A stretch of DNA of 49,479 nt, from contig NZ_JAAGVC010000040.1 in NCBI RefSeq assembly GCF_010858045.1, positions 1 to 49,479 of the forward strand, written 5' to 3'. Below, piece by piece: positions 15,754-22,659 of the stretch (position 1 is its first letter; every line of letters starts with the position of its first letter). The translations under genes and the position numbers were made by a program. A model generated the notes under the pieces. The model had not been told where the DNA came from, did no database searches, and saw only the letters and a program-made list of their open reading frames with translations. This DNA comes from Nocardia cyriacigeorgica (GTDB taxonomy: Bacteria > Actinomycetota > Actinomycetes > Mycobacteriales > Mycobacteriaceae).

Positions 15754-17439
15754 ATGACACACAACAGTCCTGATTCCGCGTTCGACGCCGAAGTGATCGT
15801 GGTCGGTGCGGGGCTGGCCGGGCTGGTCGCGACCTATGAGCTGGTCAAGGCCGGCCGACGGGTGCTGGTGCTGGATCAGGAGAACCGCAACAACCTGGGC
15901 GGGCAGGCCTTCTGGTCGCTGGGCGGGCTGTTCTTCGTCGACAGCCCCGAACAGCGTCGCCTCGGCATCAAGGATTCCTACGAACTGGCGCTGCAGGACT
16001 GGATGGGGTCGGCCGGCTTCGACCGCGAGGACGAAGACCACTGGGCGCGGCAGTGGGCCCGCGAATACGTGCGATTCGCCGCCACCGAGAAGCGGGACTA
16101 TCTGCACGCGCTCGGGCTGCGGGTCACGCCGCTGGTCGGCTGGGCCGAACGGGGCGGGGCCTCCGCCGATGGGCACGGCAACTCCGTGCCCCGATTCCAC
16201 CTCACCTGGGGCACCGGGCCCGAGGTCGTGCGCGTGTTCGCCGAACCCGTGCTCGAGGGCGAGCGAAAGGGTTTGGTGCGGTTCGCGTTCCGGCATCGGG
16301 TGGATGAGCTCGTGGTCGAGGCAGACACGGTCACCGGCGTACGCGGCAGCGTGCTCGAACCGACCGAGCTCGAGCGCGGCAAGGCTTCCTCGCGAACCGT
16401 TGTGGGCGACTTCGATTTCCGTGCGAAGGCGGTGGTCGTGACCTCCGGCGGTATCGGCCACAACCATGACCTGATCCGCAAGAACTGGCCCGCCGACCGG
16501 CTCGGACCGTGCCCGAAGACGATGATCTCCGGAGTGCCCGCGCATGTGGACGGCCGCATGCTCGGCATCAGCGAGGCCGCGGGCGGCGCCATCGTCAACC
16601 GCGACCGGATGTGGCATTACACCGAGGGCATCATCAACTGGGATCCCATCTGGCCCGATCACGCCATCCGGATCATCCCCGGCCCGTCCTCGCTGTGGTT
16701 CGATGCCAATGGAAAACGCCTGCCCGCACCGTGTTTCCCCGGTTTCGACACCAACACCACCATGAAGGCGATCCTGGCCACCGGACACGACTACTCCTGG
16801 TTCGTGCTCACCCAGTCGATCATCGAAAAGGAGTTCGCGCTCTCCGGTTCGGAGCAGAATCCCGATATCACCGGCAAGGACATGAAGCTCACGCTCAAGA
16901 GCCGGGTCGCGAAGGGCGCGCCCGGCCCGGTGGAGGCGTTCAAGCAGCATGGGGTCGATTTCGTCGTCGCGGATACCCTCCGCGAACTCGTCGATGGCAT
17001 GAACAAGATCGCGCGTGGCCCGCAACTCGACCACGACGATCTCGAACGCCAGATCGTGGCCCGCGACCGCGAAGTCGCCAACAAATACTCCAAAGACGCC
17101 CAGATGATGGCGATCACCAACGCCCGCCAGTACTTCGGCGACAAAGCTGGCCGGGTCGCCAAACCGCATCGCATCCTCGACCCGGCGGCGGGTCCGCTCA
17201 TCGCGGTCCGCCTGAACATCCTCACCCGCAAGACCCTCGGCGGCTTGCAGACCGACCTGAAATCGCGGGTCATGCGGCCCGACGGCAACCCGCTACCCGG
17301 CCTCTACGCCGCCGGTGAGGTCGCCGGGTTCGGCGGCGGCGGGGTGCACGGCTACAACGCGCTCGAAGGCACATTCCTGGGCGGCTGCATCTTCTCCGGG
17401 CGAGCGGCGGGGCGGGCGATCGCTTCGGCGCTGGGCTGA
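15754..17439 (+). CDS. FAD-binding dehydrogenase, KstD-like
   Basis: A 561-residue flavoprotein of the fumarate reductase/3-ketosteroid-1-dehydrogenase superfamily. The N-terminal dinucleotide-binding motif is VIVVGAGLAGLVATYELVKAG, seen as VGAGLAG with the Glu/Asp-ending second strand (VLVLDQENR). A TSGGIGHN segment and the C-terminal LPGLYAAGEVAGFGGGGVHG flavin-binding block (PGLYAAGE) are intact. It resembles the mycobacterial Rv0785-type dehydrogenase; the substrate is unknown, probably a ring or steroid-like ketone. ATG at 15754 has AGGA 5 nt upstream. The gene is divergent from a TetR gene. Its 3' end, including the stop codon, is duplicated immediately downstream. Confidence 0.9.
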   Translation: MTHNSPDSAFDAEVIVVGAGLAGLVATYELVKAGRRVLVLDQENRNNLGGQAFWSLGGLFFVDSPEQRRLGIKDSYELALQDWMGSAGFDREDEDHWARQWAREYVRFAATEKRDYLHALGLRVTPLVGWAERGGASADGHGNSVPRFHLTWGTGPEVVRVFAEPVLEGERKGLVRFAFRHRVDELVVEADTVTGVRGSVLEPTELERGKASSRTVVGDFDFRAKAVVVTSGGIGHNHDLIRKNWPADRLGPCPKTMISGVPAHVDGRMLGISEAAGGAIVNRDRMWHYTEGIINWDPIWPDHAIRIIPGPSSLWFDANGKRLPAPCFPGFDTNTTMKAILATGHDYSWFVLTQSIIEKEFALSGSEQNPDITGKDMKLTLKSRVAKGAPGPVEAFKQHGVDFVVADTLRELVDGMNKIARGPQLDHDDLERQIVARDREVANKYSKDAQMMAITNARQYFGDKAGRVAKPHRILDPAAGPLIAVRLNILTRKTLGGLQTDLKSRVMRPDGNPLPGLYAAGEVAGFGGGGVHGYNALEGTFLGGCIFSGRAAGRAIASALG

Positions 17440-17558
17440 TCGACGCTGGGCCGCCGAGCGGTACGCATCAGCTGATGATCGATGGGGCGGGCGATCGCTT
17501 CCAACGTTGGGCTGATCGATGCTGGGCAGCGACGGTTCGCATCAGCTGATGATCGGCG
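17409..17558. repeat. 75-bp tandem imperfect duplication at the dehydrogenase 3' end
   Basis: Unit 1 (17409-17483) contains the last ten codons and stop of the flavoprotein gene plus 44 bp of downstream sequence. Unit 2 (17484-17558) follows directly. The first 18 bases (GGGGCGGGCGATCGCTTC) are identical, as is CGCATCAGCTGATGATCG near the end. The middle differs by substitutions and two compensating single-base indels. Both units carry GGGCTGATCGA, so unit 2 repeats the stop codon context. Confidence 0.8.
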
Positions 17559-17641
17559 GGGCACCGGGATGCGGCGTTCCGACGGGTGCTGCCGTGGTTT
17601 GCCGGTGCGCACCCAGTCGCTACTGCCTGCGAGCGGGATCG

Positions 17642-18991
17642 TCAGCGGCTACGCCCGAGGACGTGGCGCAACGCCGATTCGAGATCGGGCGTCCGGAAGG
17701 GATGCTCGGCGTGCAGCAAGCGCTGCGGCCCGACACGCTGACTCGCCGTGGCCAGTTCGTGTGCGCCCTCGCGGCCGAGCAATAGGGCAGGCCCGAACTC
17801 GGGGGCCGGTATCGGCGTGGGCCTGCGCATTATCCGGCCCAGTGTGCGGGTGAACTCCGCATTGCGCACCGGATGCGGGGCGACCGCGTTCACCGGTCCG
17901 CGCAGTTCACCATCCCAGAGCGCGCGGTGATAGATGTCGAGGAGATCGTCGATGCCGATCCACGACATCCATTGGCGTCCATCGCCGATCCGCCCGCCGA
18001 GGCCGGTGGCGAATAGCGGCCGCAGCAACCGGAGGGTGCCGCCGCGCGGGGACAGCACGATGCCGGTGCGCACGTGCACGACGCGCGTTGTCGCGGTGGC
18101 AGCCGCGGCGGCGGCCGCTTCCCAGTCGGTGACGACGTCGGCCAGGAAACCGTCGCCGCGCGAGCTGTTTTCGGTCAGGTCCTCGTCGCCGCGGTCATTG
18201 CCGTAGTAGCCGATCGCGGAGGCGCAGATGAACGCGGGCACGCCGCTGTCGGCGCTGAGTTCGGCCAGCGCGCGGGTGGGCCCGATTCGGCTGTCCCGGA
18301 TCGAGCGTTTGTGCTCCTCGGTGAATCGCCCCGCAATCGATGCACCCGCCAGATGGATGACGGCGTCCACTCCGGTGAGCAGGTCCTTGTCCGGGCGATC
18401 CGGGTCCCACCGGCGTTCACCAGGGTGGCGCGGTTCGCGGCGCACCAGCCGGACGACCGTGTGCCCGCCCGAGCTGAGAAAAGCCGTCAGCGCGGAACCG
18501 ATCAGCCCCGAGGAACCGGTCGCCGCGATCGTCGACGGACCGAGCCCGTTGGCCTCCGCCCGTTCGTGCGCGGCCAGATCATGGGTCAGCTGGCGGTATC
18601 TGTAGGCGAACATGGGCCGCAGCGCAGCGGCGGGCAGCCGGGTGTCGACGCGGTCGATCACGCGGGTGTGGGTGGCATCGACTTCCTCGAATTCATGGAC
18701 ATGCCGCCAGGTCAACGCCGTGGCCAGGGGAACCGAGGCCAGTCCGGCGCGCGAGAGCCGGTCGGCGAACCGACACGGCGGATCGTAGGCCTCGGGTTCG
18801 TGCTCGGCCACCCATCGAAGCCCGCCCGGCAGGGCGAGCACCGCGCGTCCGTCGGCGAGCGAGCCCGCTTCCTGAACCAGGGTCACCGGCTGCCACGGCG
18901 GAGCCAGCCGGGCAAACGCGCCCGGCCGCCCGAACCAGGCGAAAACGTCGGATCGAGGGACCGCGACCACAGCCGAACACTCGATGCTCAT
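17642..18991 (-). CDS. TIGR01777 epimerase-like protein with N-terminal SRPBCC domain
   Basis: A 449-residue protein. An N-terminal SRPBCC-type ligand-binding domain (about residues 1-145, starting MSIECSAVVAVPRSDVFAWF) is followed by an NAD(P)-binding SDR/epimerase domain. The SDR domain has a modified glycine-rich motif (ATGSSGLIGSAL, residues 156-167), VIHLAGASIAGR and an ICASAIGYYGN active-site region with YYG. The C-terminal DUF1731 part ends in a VGPQRLLHAEHPFRTPDLESAL-type sequence, seen as RLLHAEHPFRTPDL. This two-domain form is common in actinomycetes and distinct from the single-domain YfcH. The reaction is unknown. The gene is transcribed leftward toward the flavoprotein. Two ATGCAT palindromes lie upstream at 19021 and 19032. 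Confidence 0.93.
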   Translation of the reverse strand: MSIECSAVVAVPRSDVFAWFGRPGAFARLAPPWQPVTLVQEAGSLADGRAVLALPGGLRWVAEHEPEAYDPPCRFADRLSRAGLASVPLATALTWRHVHEFEEVDATHTRVIDRVDTRLPAAALRPMFAYRYRQLTHDLAAHERAEANGLGPSTIAATGSSGLIGSALTAFLSSGGHTVVRLVRREPRHPGERRWDPDRPDKDLLTGVDAVIHLAGASIAGRFTEEHKRSIRDSRIGPTRALAELSADSGVPAFICASAIGYYGNDRGDEDLTENSSRGDGFLADVVTDWEAAAAAAATATTRVVHVRTGIVLSPRGGTLRLLRPLFATGLGGRIGDGRQWMSWIGIDDLLDIYHRALWDGELRGPVNAVAPHPVRNAEFTRTLGRIMRRPTPIPAPEFGPALLLGREGAHELATASQRVGPQRLLHAEHPFRTPDLESALRHVLGRSR

Positions 18992-19082
18992 ACCTCGAAT
19001 CTACGCACCCGATCCGAGTAATGCATCGTTCATGCATCGAATCGGTGTGTCCTGCGCTTGGCGCCGATCAAACCCATGTCGA

Positions 19083-19450
19083 TCACCTCGGCATCAGTGC
19101 ACACCGAATCATTCGATTCCGGTGGTGCGAAGCAGGCCCAAGTGCCGAGGCAGACGTGGCAGGGAAGGTGGAGTAGACGACAGCGGTCTGGTCGGCCTCA
19201 GGCGCTAGCAGGGCATCGCAGTCGAGTTCCAGGGCGCCGAGGTCGGGGTGCGCGAGCGTGACGGTGCGGCCGCGCAGTTGCCCGGCGCGTGCGGCCCGCC
19301 ACAGTTCATCGAAGCGCGAACTGCCCGTGCGCGGTTCGGTGAGCAGCCGGGCCAGACCGGGATCGTCCGGGTATGTCGCGTGCACAGTGCGCAGGCAACC
19401 CACGCAGTCGACCGCATCGGCGGCCTCGGCGTCGGCTCGTCTCCTGCCAG
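19083..19450 (-). pseudogene. Decayed C-terminal fragment of an XRE/MmyB-like regulator
   Basis: The minus-strand reading contains the end of the MmyB-type ligand-binding domain: YPDDPGLARLL, SSRFDELWRA, then TLAHPDLGALELDCDALLAPEADQTAVVYSTFP written in parts (HPDLGALELDCD, DQTAVVYS). In intact relatives this follows an N-terminal XRE HTH and a MmyB core, both absent here. Near the 3' end the reading frame slips. After SASALG, shifting by one base gives GLLRTTGIE and a TGA at 19109-19111, matching the usual ending better than the in-frame continuation. Missing N-terminus plus a frameshift indicate a dead gene. Confidence 0.65.
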
Positions 19451-19730
19451 CTGCCCGCCGACCCCGACGTGGCTATGACGACACTGCGAGAGTGCTTGTC
19501 GCAGGGGTTATTCCGGGTCGCGATGATCGGTGCGAGGGTGCGCATGTCGCCTGTACACACTCTGCTGTTCGAGCGCCTGTGAACGCGCTCATCGAGAGCT
19601 CGCCCGACATCCGGCTGTGTTTCGACACCTCTCCGGAGACCACTGTCGATGCTCTGCGCCGCTGGATCCAACGCGCTGCGCGCACCCGGCAGTGTCGCCG
19701 GAAGCTGGGGCGCCGGACGGCTGTGCCGAT
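19451..19730. other. Non-coding remnant region
   Basis: No intact gene is visible between the MmyB-like remnant and the MarR gene. Short open stretches on the plus strand (for instance ending SPVHTLLFERL before 19582) show no recognisable family and no ribosome-binding site. With the neighbouring pseudogene this looks like degraded sequence. Confidence 0.45.
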
Positions 19731-20213
19731 CTACTCCACATCGATCGGTTCGGTCACGAGTCTGGTGAGCCTGCGCAGCAGGTCGACGAGCTGGGCCCGC
19801 TCGTCCGATGTGAATGTCTCATAGGCGCGGGCCTGACGCTCCCGCAGCCGTTTTCGCAGTGATGCCACGCGCTCGGCCCCCGCGTCGGTCAGCGAGATCA
19901 GGACGCGCCGCTCGTCCTCGGCGGACCGGCGGCGTACCACGATCCCCTTGGCCTCCAATTGCTGCAGCATTCGGGTCGCGGTGGGAACGCTGACATCCGC
20001 GCTGGTCGCGAGTTGCCCGACCGGGAGATCGGGCTCGTCCATCAGCGGCTCGAGCAGCGCCACCTGCGGTAAGGAGAGGCTACCGAACTGTTGGGCACCC
20101 GCCGACCGTGCGCGGCGTATCGCGACGAACAGAGCGTCGACCGTCTGCGCGATCTGCTCCGCATCCACTTCGCCGACGGTTGGCGTCGGCGGGGTATTGC
20201 GTCCTTGTGCCAT
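19731..20213 (-). CDS. MarR-family transcriptional regulator
   Basis: A 160-residue winged-helix regulator. The MarR core lies at about residues 45-125: VALLEPLMDEPDLPVGQLA, VSVPTATRMLQQLEAKGIV and a wing with RRRSAEDERRVLISLTDAG. The DxRR wing motif (DERR) is present. It is divergent from an amidohydrolase gene, and a clear inverted repeat lies in the shared 55-bp intergenic region. It therefore probably represses both genes and responds to the amidohydrolase substrate or a related aromatic acid. The last point is inference from the common MarR arrangement. Confidence 0.92.
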   Translation of the reverse strand: MAQGRNTPPTPTVGEVDAEQIAQTVDALFVAIRRARSAGAQQFGSLSLPQVALLEPLMDEPDLPVGQLATSADVSVPTATRMLQQLEAKGIVVRRRSAEDERRVLISLTDAGAERVASLRKRLRERQARAYETFTSDERAQLVDLLRRLTRLVTEPIDVE

Positions 20214-20220
20214 GCGGATT

Positions 20221-20263
20221 AGCCTAACAGCACAATATTTAGCAACCTAAATGTTAGTAGGCT
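20221..20263. promoter_or_regulatory. MarR-type operator between divergent genes
   Basis: A perfect inverted repeat ATTTAG-CAAC-CTAAAT spans 20237-20252. It is nested within a wider pair, AGCCTA at 20221-20226 and TAGGCT at 20258-20263. The site starts 8 bp upstream of the MarR start codon and ends 6 bp before the amidohydrolase ATG at 20269, so bound regulator would block both promoters. Its A+T-rich core stands out in a high-GC background. Confidence 0.7.
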
Positions 20264-20268
20264 CAAGG

Positions 20269-21210
20269 ATGACAGTCCCCGCTCGGATCGATGTCCACCA
20301 GCACCTCATCCCGCCGTCGTACCGGGAGGTGATGGACCGGCGCGGGGCGTCCGCCGGCGGCTGGCCCACACCGGCCTGGAACGCGGACCGCGCGATCGCG
20401 ATGATGGACCGCCGGTCCATCGCGACAGGGATGCTGTCGGTCAGTTCTCCCGGCACTCACTTCGGCGATGACGCCGAAGCCCGTGGCGTCGCCCGCAGCG
20501 TCAACGAGTTCGCCGCGGAGCTGACGAAGGACCGGCCCGACCGCTTCGGTCATTTCGCGAGCCTTCCGCTCCCCGATGTCGACGGCGCGATCGCCGAGGC
20601 CGCATACGCGCTCGACGAGTTGCATGCCGACGGGGTGGTGCTGATGTCGAATGCCCATGGCCGCTACCTCGGCGACAAGCGGTTCGAGCCACTCTGGGCC
20701 GAACTCGACGCGCGTGCCGCTGTGGTTTTCATCCATCCGACCACGCCCCCGATTCCCTTGTTGGACGGTATGCCCGGACCGCTGCTCGACTTCCCGTTCG
20801 ACACCACCCGCACCGCGGTGCATATGACGCTCAACGGCGTGATGAGCCGGCATACCCGGATCAAGGTGATCCTGTCCCACGCGGGCGGCTTCCTGCCGTT
20901 CGCCGCATGGCGCTTCACCGGTGGCGCGCAGTTCAACGCCGGAACCACGCCCGCGGGTATCCTCACCGATCTGCAGCGTTTCTACTTCGACACCGCGTTG
21001 TCCACCACGCCGACGGCCCTGCCGTCACTGCTGGCCTTCGCGGCTCCTGGACACATCCTGTATGGCAGCGATTTCCCCTTCGCCCCAGAGGAATCCGGCG
21101 GAATGCTCGACGCGATGCTCGACAGCTATGCCGGCTTCGGTCCCGGACAGCTCGGCGCGATCAATCGCGGCAGCGCCGAAGTCCTCTTTTCACGCCTGGC
21201 GGGATCGTGA
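20269..21210 (+). CDS. Amidohydrolase-family (ACMSD-like) enzyme
   Basis: A 313-residue TIM-barrel metal-dependent enzyme of the Amidohydro_2 group, related to 2-amino-3-carboxymuconate-semialdehyde decarboxylase and gamma-resorcylate decarboxylase. Metal ligands are visible: the N-terminal DVHQH, VVFIHPTTP, ILSHAGGFLPF and the C-terminal LYGSDFPF (catalytic Asp). It probably decarboxylates or hydrolyses a small aromatic or carboxylic substrate in the cytosol. ATG at 20269 is preferred to the ATG at 20251, because the latter lies inside the operator palindrome. A TAGG is 7 nt upstream. It is divergent from the MarR gene and convergent with the GNAT gene. Confidence 0.9.
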   Translation: MTVPARIDVHQHLIPPSYREVMDRRGASAGGWPTPAWNADRAIAMMDRRSIATGMLSVSSPGTHFGDDAEARGVARSVNEFAAELTKDRPDRFGHFASLPLPDVDGAIAEAAYALDELHADGVVLMSNAHGRYLGDKRFEPLWAELDARAAVVFIHPTTPPIPLLDGMPGPLLDFPFDTTRTAVHMTLNGVMSRHTRIKVILSHAGGFLPFAAWRFTGGAQFNAGTTPAGILTDLQRFYFDTALSTTPTALPSLLAFAAPGHILYGSDFPFAPEESGGMLDAMLDSYAGFGPGQLGAINRGSAEVLFSRLAGS

Positions 21211-21259
21211 CCACCTGGCCGGACCGCCTTCTGAAGCGTCACCGGCGGCGGTCACCGAT

Positions 21260-21277
21260 GCGCTGAGCCTCAGGCGC
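21260..21277. terminator. Weak hairpin at the amidohydrolase/GNAT convergence
   Basis: GCGCTGAG at 21260-21267 pairs with CTCAGGCGC at 21269-21277, with one bulged base and a one-base loop centre. It overlaps the stop codon of the leftward GNAT gene and lies 50 bp beyond the amidohydrolase stop. It is short, so a terminator role is tentative. Confidence 0.35.
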
Positions 21278-21761
21278 CGAGCTCGAGGGTGATGGCGGTG
21301 AAACCGGTGTCCTCCTCGGGATGCCGGCCGATCTCGCGGAAGCCGAGATGGGCGTAGAAGGCGCGGGCGGAGGAATTGAGCTCGAAGACGTCGAGGGTCA
21401 CCTTGCCGTGCAGGTGTAGCGCGTGCTCGACCAGGCGCCTTCCGATGCCCAGTTTCTGGACCTCTGGGTCGACGAAGAGGCCGCCGATCTCGGAGCCGAG
21501 CATGCCGAGCAGTCCGACGACGCCGTGGGGCGGGGCTTCGGCGACCCAGTTATCGGCGTGGACGAGATAGATCTCCCGAAGCTTGCGCTCGCGCTCGCCG
21601 GTTCCTTCGCCCTCGATGAAGGGGTGAGCGATTCGGCTGGCTCGGCTCCAGAGGCTCACCACGGTGTCCTCGTCTTCGGGACGGTAGGGGCGGATCGTCA
21701 CCGGAGTCGGGGCGGAAGGGCGAGCGGCGGGATCGGTATCGGGAGTCGTCACGAGTGTCAA
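21270..21761 (-). CDS. GNAT-family N-acetyltransferase
   Basis: A 163-residue acetyltransferase of the GNAT fold. After a flexible 20-residue Thr/Pro/Ala-rich start the domain runs from VTIRPYRPEDEDTVVSLW. The acetyl-CoA-binding motif A is LFVDPEVQKLGIGRRLVEHA (Q/RxxGxG/A as QKLGIG), and motif B is VFELNSSARAFYAHLGF. It resembles YafP/YjaB-type uncharacterised acetyltransferases; the substrate is unknown. The start codon at 21761 is not strongly supported and the protein could begin a few residues later. It is convergent with the amidohydrolase gene. Confidence 0.88.
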   Translation of the reverse strand: MTLVTTPDTDPAARPSAPTPVTIRPYRPEDEDTVVSLWSRASRIAHPFIEGEGTGERERKLREIYLVHADNWVAEAPPHGVVGLLGMLGSEIGGLFVDPEVQKLGIGRRLVEHALHLHGKVTLDVFELNSSARAFYAHLGFREIGRHPEEDTGFTAITLELGA

Positions 21762-22659
21762 CCGTGCGTCACGGGCTGCTGTCTTGGCAATCGATTTTCG
21801 CCGCCGCGCGGACGGTGGCCGGGCAGGTGCCGCGCTACATGGGGGTCGGCTGGGTGTGGACGGGCCATCGATGTCGCCGCATGCTGCGAGCGGAGCACTT
21901 GCGTGTCACCGTGAGTATCACCTACCGTAGCGGCGTCAGGGGTTCATGAAAACACGAGCACATGGGGGCAATAGCCGAATGGTCGTGAACAGCCTTTCGG
22001 GGCAGAGACCTTCGCTCGGCGGGCTGGGGTTATCGGCGGCGTGTCGGCGCGAATGCCACCACTCCGAACGACATCGGCCGTCGACGGCAGCATTCAGCCG
22101 GTACTGAGCGGCGACCAACTCACACACCATCCACCAGCATCCGATTCGGTGGCCATCCCGCGCGAACGCGTATCCGTTGCGTTCGCGGCAGCCGGCCCGA
22201 CGGCTCGCGGCCGATGCGCGCGATGGCTCGAGGGCGTTTCATCGACGCCCGAGTAAGCGCCACTCTCGTAGACAGGGGCACCCATAGGTCGGCCGAATGT
22301 CAACCGCTCTCGCCCATGTGCGCCGCTCTTCGCGTACCGATCGGCAGTGATGCAGCGCATATCGTCTCGGACGGACGACCAGTTCGAGCATCCGTGCGGC
22401 CATCGTCCGGATGTTCCGTAACACGTTGAACAGCAAGGTAACTCGAGCTATTGCCAAGGGGTCCAGGGCGCCGGTCGGCGCCGGATAATAATGCGCATCC
22501 GCTATCGCAGTGGGTCCGATTACATCGCGATCCCGAGCCTGGGAATTGTCTCGGCTCCTATGCAACTCTGGTACGGCAGTACCAATAATTCGCTGCGGGT
22601 GCTTCGGGCCGACGACGATTCGAATGCGCTGCGTGCGTGATGCTTTCGGGAGGAAATTC
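21762..22659. other. 898-bp non-coding leader before the kinase-aminotransferase operon
   Basis: No gene with a plausible start, ribosome-binding site and codon pattern is found in this stretch. It separates the leftward GNAT gene from the rightward fusion gene. Composition is more A+T-rich between about 21930 and 22620 than in neighbouring genes. It contains two palindromes near the operon (GGCGCCG-GT-CGGCGCC at 22467-22482, and the one at 22569). A long untranslated leader, a promoter cluster or decayed sequence could explain it; I recognise no riboswitch. Confidence 0.5.
22569..22584. promoter_or_regulatory. Palindrome upstream of the kinase-aminotransferase gene
   Basis: TGGTAC-GGCA-GTACCA is a perfect 6-bp-arm inverted repeat ending 75 bp before the GTG start of the fusion gene. 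Its size and position suit an operator for a dimeric regulator. No regulator gene adjoins the operon, so the cognate protein would be elsewhere. Confidence 0.45.

Noticed and set aside
15142..17169. A 675-residue minus-strand frame spanning the flavoprotein and TetR genes
   Set aside because: It crosses two convincing genes in another frame and shows no domain of its own.
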